Of a DNA stretch of 47,801 nt, positions 42,303 to 47,801 are shown one piece after another; position 1 is the first letter of the stretch; every line of letters begins with the position of its first letter. Position numbers and translations under genes: made by a program. The notes under the pieces are model-generated. The model was not told where the DNA came from and ran no database searches. It worked only from the letters and a program-made list of their open reading frames with translations. The DNA comes from Bacteroidaceae bacterium (GTDB lineage Bacteria; Bacteroidota; Bacteroidia; Bacteroidales; Bacteroidaceae), in contig JAUUPT010000030.1 of assembly GCA_030843315.1 (NCBI GenBank), positions 1-47,801 on the forward strand, given 5' to 3'.

Positions 42303-43136
42303 ATGGAAGTACAAGCCAATTACATCAAGCGTATCGAGATACACGGACTGTGGCATCGATACAATATTGCCTGGGACCTTCGTCCCGACGTCAATATACT
42401 CTCCGGTATCAATGGAGTAGGGAAAACTACCATCCTGAACCGTTCGGTAAACTACCTGGAACAGACTTCCGGTCAAGTGAAGAGTGACGAAAAGAATGGC
42501 GTACACGTCTTTTTCGACAACCCCGAAGCTACCTTCATCCCTTATGATGTAATACGCAGTTACGACCGCCCCCTCATCATGGGCGACTTTACCGCCCGTA
42601 TGGCCGATCCCGACGTGAAGTCCGAACTGGACTGGCAACTCTACCTTCTGCAACGCCACTACCTGGACTACCAGGTGAACATCGGCAACAAGATGATAGA
42701 GCTCCTTAGCGGCGGCGATGAAGAGCAGCGCAGCCAGGCTTCTTCGCTCTCCATCCCCAAGCGTAAGTTCCAGGATATGATAGATGAACTCTTCAGCTAC
42801 ACCCGCAAGAAGATAGATCGCAAGAGCAACGAAATCGTGTTCTACCAGGATGGCGAACGCCTCTTGCCCTATAAGCTCTCTTCCGGCGAGAAGCAGATGC
42901 TGGTCATCCTGCTCACCGTACTGGTGCGCGACGGCGACCACTGCGTCCTCTTCATGGACGAGCCCGAAGCCTCCCTGCACATCGAATGGCAGCAGAAGCT
43001 TATCGGCATGATACGCGAACTCAATCCCAACCTTCAACTTATCCTCACCACCCATTCACCCGCCGTCATCATGGAAGGCTGGCTGGATGCAGTGACGGAA
43101 GTAGAAGAAATCTCAACTGATATGAAAGAACAATAA
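42303..43136 (+). CDS. AAA15/ABC-type ATPase, partner of DUF4435 protein
   Basis: A 277-residue SMC/ABC-like ATPase. Walker A is GINGVGKTT at 35-43. The ABC signature is KLSSGEKQMLVILL, Walker B is CVLFMDEPEASLHIEWQ, and the switch His is in LILTTHSPAVI. The layout matches AAA_15/AAA_21 ATPases that pair with TOPRIM nucleases (OLD, Gabija, PARIS AriA). The protein is short and compact, with only a small insertion between Walker A and the signature. The ATG at 42303 is preferred because it gives the ATPase N-terminus; the open frame upstream overlaps the kinase gene. The DUF4435 gene follows after 45 bp. Confidence 0.85.
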   Translation: MEVQANYIKRIEIHGLWHRYNIAWDLRPDVNILSGINGVGKTTILNRSVNYLEQTSGQVKSDEKNGVHVFFDNPEATFIPYDVIRSYDRPLIMGDFTARMADPDVKSELDWQLYLLQRHYLDYQVNIGNKMIELLSGGDEEQRSQASSLSIPKRKFQDMIDELFSYTRKKIDRKSNEIVFYQDGERLLPYKLSSGEKQMLVILLTVLVRDGDHCVLFMDEPEASLHIEWQQKLIGMIRELNPNLQLILTTHSPAVIMEGWLDAVTEVEEISTDMKEQ

Positions 43137-43158
43137 GGTGGTAGGGTTATCACCTTAT
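43133..43158 (+). other. Hairpin at the AAA ATPase stop codon
   Basis: ATAAGGTG (43133-43140) pairs with CACCTTAT (43151-43158). It overlaps the ATPase stop codon and precedes the DUF4435 gene; no T run follows, so it may modulate rather than end transcription. Confidence 0.5.
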
Positions 43159-43181
43159 CCCCCTATCACTTATAACTAACT

Positions 43182-44192
43182 ATGGCAACATCTCTAAAAC
43201 ACAACCTCACTTCCGCCTATCTGGATGCTGCCCGCAAGCTTTCCCCCAAGAGAGTTCGCAGGCGTATCGTGGCGTATGTAGAAAGCTATGATGACATCGC
43301 TTTCTGGCGTACGTTGCTGGCAGAATTCGAGAACGAAGAACGCTACTTCCAGGTGATGCTTCCTTCCGCCACTTCCCTGACCAAGGGTAAGAAGATGGTG
43401 TTAATGAATACGCTGAACATGGCAGAGCTGGGACGCAGCCTGATAGCCTGCGTAGACAGCGACTACGACCTGCTGCTGCAAGGCGCCACCCATGTATCCA
43501 AAAAGATAAACGAGAATCCCTACATATTTCAGACCTACGGCTATGCCATTGAGAACTTCCACTGCTTTGCTGACAGCCTCCACGAGGTTTGCGTGCAGGC
43601 CACGCTGAATGACCGCCCCATACTGGACTTCCCCGCCTTCATGAAGCGCTATTCGCAAATAGCCTATCCGCTGTTCCTGTGGAATATATGGTTCTACCGC
43701 CAACGGGATACGCATACCTTTCCGATGTACGACTTCAATGCCTGCATACGCTTGCGCGAAGTCAACGTCCGCCATCCTTACAGCAGCCTGGACGAGATGC
43801 AGCAGACGGTATCGGCAAAGCTCTCCGAGATGCGGGCACGTTTCTCGCAGCACATTGATGAAGTCGACCGCCTGGGCGGAGAGTTGGAACGCCTAGGCCT
43901 GACGCCCGATACTACCTATCTTTATATACAGGGGCATCATATCATGGACAGTGTGGTGCTGAAACTCCTCATGCCCGTCTGCACCGTGCTGCGCCGCGAG
44001 CGTGAAGCCGAAATAAAACGCCTGGCAGAGCACAACGAACAATACCGCAATGAACTGACGGGATATGAGAACAGTCAGGTCAATGTATCCTTGATGTTGA
44101 AGAAAAACAGCGGCTATAAGAACCTTTACTTGTATCAGTGGTTGAAGGAAGATGTGAGGGATTTTTTGGAGGGAAAGGCTAATTCCCACTAA
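43182..44192 (+). CDS. DUF4435 (TOPRIM-like) protein
   Basis: A 336-residue protein of the DUF4435 family, which has a TOPRIM-type nuclease core. The expected acidic residues are present: E34 in AYVESYDDIAFW and the DxD pair D92/D94 in CVDSDYDLLL. A Lys-rich turn (TKGKKMVL, about 67-74) lies between them. The C-terminal part is helical. In the PARIS defence system the equivalent subunit, AriB, is a DUF4435 nuclease held and released by an AAA ATPase. Here it directly follows such an ATPase. Nuclease activity and a defence role are inferred. Confidence 0.8.
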   Translation: MATSLKHNLTSAYLDAARKLSPKRVRRRIVAYVESYDDIAFWRTLLAEFENEERYFQVMLPSATSLTKGKKMVLMNTLNMAELGRSLIACVDSDYDLLLQGATHVSKKINENPYIFQTYGYAIENFHCFADSLHEVCVQATLNDRPILDFPAFMKRYSQIAYPLFLWNIWFYRQRDTHTFPMYDFNACIRLREVNVRHPYSSLDEMQQTVSAKLSEMRARFSQHIDEVDRLGGELERLGLTPDTTYLYIQGHHIMDSVVLKLLMPVCTVLRREREAEIKRLAEHNEQYRNELTGYENSQVNVSLMLKKNSGYKNLYLYQWLKEDVRDFLEGKANSH

Positions 44193-44214
44193 TAAGACTA
44201 AATAGATAAAATCT

Positions 44215-45468
44215 ATGGAAATATTGAAGAACATTGATGAACTTTTGATCTCTTGGGGCATGTCCCCCTCTTTGGCCGATATGCTCGACCAGTTTATCGC
44301 TTTTGCTCTAATCCTTATCGTTGCCTATCTTGCCGATGCTGTATGCCGGAAACTCCTGCTGAGGGTAGTGGCACACCTGGTGAAACAAACGAAGGCCACC
44401 TGGGACGATATAATATTCGACCGTAAAGTGATGATACATCTCAGTCGCATGGTGGCTCCCATTATCATCTACATCTTCATCCCCATTGCCTTTGCTGAGA
44501 CCAGCCCCTCTACTATGGCCTTTATACAGCGCATCTGCCTCATCTATATCATTATAGCTTTCCTTAGTTTCATAAACTCCCTTCTGAAAGCAGTCTATAC
44601 GGTATATAGCGAGAAAGAGCACTTCCGCAACCGCCCGTTGAAGGGAATGCTGCAAACCGTGCAAGTCATCTTGTGGTTTGTGGGTGCTATTATCGTCGTC
44701 AGCATCCTTATCAACCGTTCGCCGGTATCCCTGCTGGCAGGCTTGGGTGCTTCGGCAGCCATCCTGATGCTGGTGTTCAAGGACAGCATCATGGGCTTTG
44801 TCTCCGGTGTACAGCTCTCTGCCAACGATATGCTGAAGGTGGGCGACTGGATTGCCATGCCCAAGTACGGCGCCGATGGCACCGTGATAGAAGTCAGCCT
44901 GAACACCGTCAAGGTGCGCAACTGGGACAATACCATTACCACCATTCCCCCTTACCTGCTTGTCAGCGACTCTTTCCAGAACTGGCGCGGCATGCAGGAG
45001 AGCGGCGGACGCCGTGTGAAGCGTTCCATCAACATCGACATGACCAGCGTCCGGTTCTGTACGCCCGAAATGCTTGCCAAGTACCGCAAGATTCGTTTGC
45101 TGAAGGATTACGTGGACGAGACGGAGCAAGTGATAACAGACTATAACAAGGAACATGATATCGACAACTCCATCCTCGTCAACGGCCGTCGCCAGACCAA
45201 CCTGGGTGTGTTCCGCGCTTACCTCACCGCTTACCTCAAGAGTCTTCCCACCATCAATCAGAATCTGACTTGCATGGTGCGCCAACTACAGCCTACCGAC
45301 CACGGTATGCCTATGGAACTCTATTTCTTCTCCGCCATCAAAGACTGGGTGCCCTATGAAGGTGTGCAGGCCGATGTCTTCGACCATGTCCTCGCCATCA
45401 TTCCCGAGTTCGACTTGCAGGTGTTCCAGTCACCGTCAGGCAGGGACTTCCAAAAGGCGTTCTCCTGA
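44215..45468 (+). CDS. MscS-family mechanosensitive channel, YbdG-like
   Basis: A 417-residue inner-membrane channel. About five hydrophobic segments precede the conserved MscS pore and beta domain. The pore helix reads LAGLGASAAILMLVFKDSIM and is followed by FVSGVQLSANDMLKVGDWI and the beta-barrel segment GTVIEVSLNTVKVRNWDN. The length and the long C-terminal cytosolic domain match the YbdG/MscM-like subfamily (about 415 residues) rather than the short MscS. It would relieve osmotic downshock. It lies 22 bp after the DUF4435 gene and may share its transcript. Confidence 0.9.
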   Translation: MEILKNIDELLISWGMSPSLADMLDQFIAFALILIVAYLADAVCRKLLLRVVAHLVKQTKATWDDIIFDRKVMIHLSRMVAPIIIYIFIPIAFAETSPSTMAFIQRICLIYIIIAFLSFINSLLKAVYTVYSEKEHFRNRPLKGMLQTVQVILWFVGAIIVVSILINRSPVSLLAGLGASAAILMLVFKDSIMGFVSGVQLSANDMLKVGDWIAMPKYGADGTVIEVSLNTVKVRNWDNTITTIPPYLLVSDSFQNWRGMQESGGRRVKRSINIDMTSVRFCTPEMLAKYRKIRLLKDYVDETEQVITDYNKEHDIDNSILVNGRRQTNLGVFRAYLTAYLKSLPTINQNLTCMVRQLQPTDHGMPMELYFFSAIKDWVPYEGVQADVFDHVLAIIPEFDLQVFQSPSGRDFQKAFS

Positions 45469-45696
45469 TACTAATTAGCTGTAATAACCTGTCTTGCATC
45501 GGAAAACAAAAAGTCCCACTATTTTCTGTAGTAGTGGGACTCTCTTTCACTCGTATAGGGAGGGCACTTCATTCGTATAGAGAAGGTACTTCATGTATAT
45601 TGGGAACAATGTTCCCTCGTAGATGGAGCTCAACTGAAACAGCCTGCAACGACCGGAGTCGTGCAGGCTGTGCTAATCAAATCTTTGTAGAAGTCG
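45469..45696. other. Convergent intergenic region with terminators and repeats
   Basis: A terminator for the channel gene pairs AGTCCCACTA (45512-45521) with TAGTGGGACT (45532-45541). A second stem (45639-45653 with 45658-45671, one bulge) would end the minus-strand gene. Between them lie a 22-bp-period repeat (from 45546) and the palindrome GGGAACAATGTTCCC (45602-45616). No gene is seen. Confidence 0.75.
45546..45611. repeat. Degenerate direct repeat, 22-bp period
   Basis: TTCACTCGTATAGGGAGG starts at 45546, TTCATTCGTATAGAGAAGG at 45568 and a weaker TTCATGTATATTGGGAA at 45590. The first two match at most positions; the third has decayed. Confidence 0.65.
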
Positions 45697-46068
45697 CTAG
45701 TATGCCGTATTTTGTGGGTCGAAGTTAGTCCAACCTTCCAACCAGTTGTCGCTGGCATCCTTGAAGGCGCCGATGTAACCGCCGTTGCCATCAGAGATAG
45801 CAGTGCTCGGGCAGTAGTTCTGGCCTGTCTTGGCAGGGTCAGTCAAACCTAAAGCAGATTCTTCCATTACTTTGTTGTTGATAGAGTTGCTGTAAGTAGT
45901 ACCAAATGTACCATCATTTACAAAGAACTCGTGAGAGAAGGATACGCGAGTAGCATCTGCAATGGTTTTGCCATCAGTAGACAAATGATCTTCGTAGATC
46001 TTATTACCGTCGCTACCTACTACACCCATACCTGCAAAGATAATGTTCTTTATATTGAAACAACGTAT
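45697..46068 (-). pseudogene. C-terminal fragment of an exported surface protein
   Basis: This frame ends YIGAFKDASDNWLEGWTNFD plus PQNTAY, a C-terminal pattern I associate with large beta-rich Bacteroidota surface proteins (G-A-F...W..GWT.FDPQN). A Met codon at 46029 would give 110 residues with no signal peptide, but coding-like sequence (NIKNIIFAG) runs upstream of it to about 46068. The frame then loses sense and meets a stop at 46102-46104. The gene is therefore a 3' piece whose front was replaced or separated by the element carrying the integrase. The exact family is not recognised. Confidence 0.6.
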
Positions 46069-46091
46069 TTTTAAAAGATGCGCAAAGATAA
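46034..46091. repeat. 10-bp direct repeats, candidate attachment core
   Basis: GCAAAGATAA occurs at 46034-46043, inside the truncated gene, and again at 46082-46091. On the other strand it reads TTATCTTTGC, which resembles the GTAnnTTTGC core used by CTnDOT-type Bacteroides integrases (one mismatch) and also the -7 promoter element. It marks a likely left end of the element. Confidence 0.4.
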
Positions 46092-46167
46092 CGCAACCAT
46101 GCTAAAAATCAAATAGTTATAAAACATATTTTTTAGCAAGGTCGGAAAAAGAAGCAAAGGAAAGCAC

Positions 46168-46211
46168 ATTTGGAGGGAAGTTGCGTTACCAAATCGTAAC
46201 TCACTCCAAAT
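46168..46211. repeat. Nested dyad upstream of the integrase gene
   Basis: An outer pair ATTTGGAG (46168-46175) and CTCCAAAT (46204-46211) encloses an inner pair GTTAC (46185-46189) and GTAAC (46196-46200). It could be an integrase or excisionase binding site or an operator. Confidence 0.55.
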
Positions 46212-46276
46212 AGCACCAAAATGTGGTTTAATGGTTTAGTTTTCAGCCTATTGCCTGCTTTTGCGTAACTTTAAAT

Positions 46277-46318
46277 AACTCAACAACAATTAAATTTGTA
46301 ACTAAAAAAAGTTGAGTT
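46277..46318 (+). promoter_or_regulatory. Inverted repeat at integrase start
   Basis: AACTCAAC (46277-46284) pairs with GTTGAGTT (46311-46318), which ends one base before the integrase ATG at 46319. In RNA this could hide the start site; in DNA it could be an operator. Confidence 0.5.
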
Positions 46319-47548
46319 ATGAGAAGTACATTCAAGGTGTTATTCTACACCAAAAACCAGTCAGTGAAAAACGGTAAGGCACCGATTATGGGCCGTATCA
46401 CCATCAATGGAACCCAGGCAGGTTTCAGCTGTAAAAAAGAAGTGTCCCTTACTTTGTGGGACGTCAAGGCCAACCGGGCAAAAGGTAAATCCGAAGAAGC
46501 CCGTACTCTCAATCAGGAGCTTGACAACATCAAGGCGCAAATCACCAAACACTATCAGTACATTTGCGACCATGACAGTTTTGTTACCGCTAAGAAAGTC
46601 TATAACCGCTATGTCGGTTTCGGGGATGATTACCACACTCTGATGGGACTGTTCAGAGAACAGCTTGAATCTTACAAGGAAAAGATAGGTAAAGGGAAGG
46701 CGGAAAGTACCTATCGCGGACTGATTGCCGATTACAAAAGTCTGTTGTTGTTCATGAAGAGCATGAAGAATATAGAAGATATTGTCATAGACGAACTTGA
46801 AAAATCGTTTATCGAAGATTATTACACTTGGATGATCGGCACATGCGGCTTGGCAAACGCTACGGCTTTCGGCCGTGTCAATACCCTGAAATGGCTGATG
46901 TACATCGCGCAGGAAAAGGGCTGGCTGAGAGTCCATCCTTTCACATCTTTCGAGTGTAAGCCGGAATACAAGAAAAGGTCTTTTCTTACCGAAGAGGAGT
47001 TGCAGAGACTCATTCATGTGGAACTAAAATACAAACGCCAGCGTGCCATGCGCGATATGTTTCTCTTCATGTGTTTCACCGGACTTGCCTACGCAGACCT
47101 CAGAGCCATTACTTATGACAATATCCATACTGATTCCGACGGAGGCACATGGCTGATGGGCAACCGTATAAAAACCGGAGTAGCCTATGTCGTGAAGTTA
47201 TTGCCCATAGCCATCGAACTGATTGAAAAGTACAGAGATGCGGACGAAAAGAAAGACTCCCCCGATTGTGTTTTCCCGGTAGGCGAATACAATACGATGT
47301 TTCTCAGCCTCAGAATTATCGGCAAAAAGTGCGATTGCCATACCGAAGTCACCCCGCATATCGGACGTCACACCTTCGCCGTTCTGGCCATCCTCAAAGG
47401 GATGCCACTGGAAACTCTGCAAAAAGTGTTGGGGCATAAGTCCATTCTGTCCACACAGATATATGCCGAACTCATCAATCCGAAAGTGGGCAAAGATACA
47501 GACAAGATATGTGAGAAGATAGGCCATGTTTACAAACTTGCCATATAG
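46319..47548 (+). CDS. Tyrosine recombinase/integrase of an integrative element
   Basis: A 409-residue site-specific recombinase. Residues 1-90 form an arm-type DNA-binding domain (FYTKNQSVKNGKAPIMGRIT), about 105-205 a SAM-like core-binding domain, and 215-395 the catalytic domain. All six expected active-site positions are seen: R262 (ADLRAI), K285 (RIKTGV), H347 and R350 (HIGRHTF), H373 (LGHKS) and the nucleophile Y382 (TQIYAEL). The arrangement is typical of Bacteroides conjugative or mobilizable elements. Its upstream region has two inverted repeats, and a helix-turn-helix gene lies beyond it on the opposite strand. Confidence 0.95.
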   Translation: MRSTFKVLFYTKNQSVKNGKAPIMGRITINGTQAGFSCKKEVSLTLWDVKANRAKGKSEEARTLNQELDNIKAQITKHYQYICDHDSFVTAKKVYNRYVGFGDDYHTLMGLFREQLESYKEKIGKGKAESTYRGLIADYKSLLLFMKSMKNIEDIVIDELEKSFIEDYYTWMIGTCGLANATAFGRVNTLKWLMYIAQEKGWLRVHPFTSFECKPEYKKRSFLTEEELQRLIHVELKYKRQRAMRDMFLFMCFTGLAYADLRAITYDNIHTDSDGGTWLMGNRIKTGVAYVVKLLPIAIELIEKYRDADEKKDSPDCVFPVGEYNTMFLSLRIIGKKCDCHTEVTPHIGRHTFAVLAILKGMPLETLQKVLGHKSILSTQIYAELINPKVGKDTDKICEKIGHVYKLAI

Positions 47549-47560
47549 TATGACAATAAA

Positions 47561-47603
47561 AAGAAACGTCCCCCAAGTCATAGCCGGAGGACGTTTCTTT
47601 TCC
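47561..47603. terminator. Convergent terminator after the integrase gene
   Basis: AAGAAACGTCC (47561-47571) pairs with GGACGTTTCTT (47589-47599), with A- and T-rich flanks for both directions. Confidence 0.8.
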
Positions 47604-47618
47604 TTTTCTTCTCTTTCT

Positions 47619-47801
47619 TTATTTCCTGAACCGCCTGAAATCCCTATAATTCCTTTTCAGCACCTCATACAGTCCGCTTTCCGGATAGAGCAGTTTCCCG
47701 CCGATGGTGGTATAGGGCACCGCCTTCTCATCCCTTAATGTTTGCAGCGTGCGCCGTGAAATGTGCAGCATGGCACATACATCATCCCCGGTCAGGTAAT
47801 G
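47619..47801 (-). CDS. Helix-turn-helix DNA-binding protein (excisionase-like), partial
   Basis: The last 60 codons of a minus-strand gene run off the right edge and stop at TAA 47621-47619. The protein reads HYLTGDDVCAMLHISRRTLQ, a MerR/HTH_17-type helix-turn-helix, then VPYTTIGGKLLYPESGLYEV, the wing typical of small excisionase-like proteins beside Bacteroides integrases. The start lies outside the window. It probably acts as a directionality or regulatory factor of the element. Confidence 0.85.
   Translation of the reverse strand, partial: HYLTGDDVCAMLHISRRTLQTLRDEKAVPYTTIGGKLLYPESGLYEVLKRNYRDFRRFRK

Overview
The window reads as chromosomal DNA of a gut Bacteroides (phylum Bacteroidota). 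Genes lack clear Shine-Dalgarno sequences, and many intergenic regions carry the Bacteroides promoter core TAnnTTTG(C). Family content also fits: NigD-like lipoprotein, DUF5683, DUF349, DUF1573, a large MG2/A2M protein and a kelch protein with a carboxypeptidase-regulatory-like domain. The species cannot be fixed from sequence alone.

Layout. (1) 1-6042, minus strand: one end of an aryl-polyene/flexirubin-type operon, in transcript order aromatic ammonia-lyase, FabG-like reductase, FabF-like synthase, acyl carrier protein, LpxL/HtrB-like acyltransferase, O-methyltransferase and a hotdog dehydratase. The lyase would make a cinnamoyl or coumaroyl starter, the FAS-like enzymes would extend it, and the acyltransferase and methyltransferase would finish it. 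The dehydratase carries an in-frame TAG exactly where the conserved Glu is expected. (2) 6148-12431, minus: housekeeping string parA-parB-DUF5683-mltD-rel. (3) 12771-21313: HU-like protein, surE-lpxB, NigD-like lipoprotein, rsfS-ftsH-cdsA, tRNA-Gln(CUG) and a single-domain AICAR transformylase. (4) 21424-28242: DUF349 protein, ksgA-mgtE, LPG-synthase-type membrane protein and pepD. (5) 28441-28998: three tandem, homologous microproteins of 24, 30 and 31 residues with shared leader sequence between their own promoter and terminator; this is the most novel-looking locus. (6) 29000-40077: phased repeats, a remnant of a kelch gene beside an intact paralogue, a 1961-residue A2M-like protein without thioester motif, DUF1573, MeaB, a long inverted repeat and an EamA transporter. 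(7) 40148-45468: orphan sensor kinase, then an AAA ATPase plus DUF4435/TOPRIM pair with the same domain pairing as the PARIS defence system, then a YbdG-like MscS channel. (8) 45469-47801: a 5'-truncated surface-protein gene next to a tyrosine integrase and an edge-truncated helix-turn-helix gene, read as one end of an integrative element that continues to the right.

Functions are inferred from motifs and family knowledge; no database search was run.
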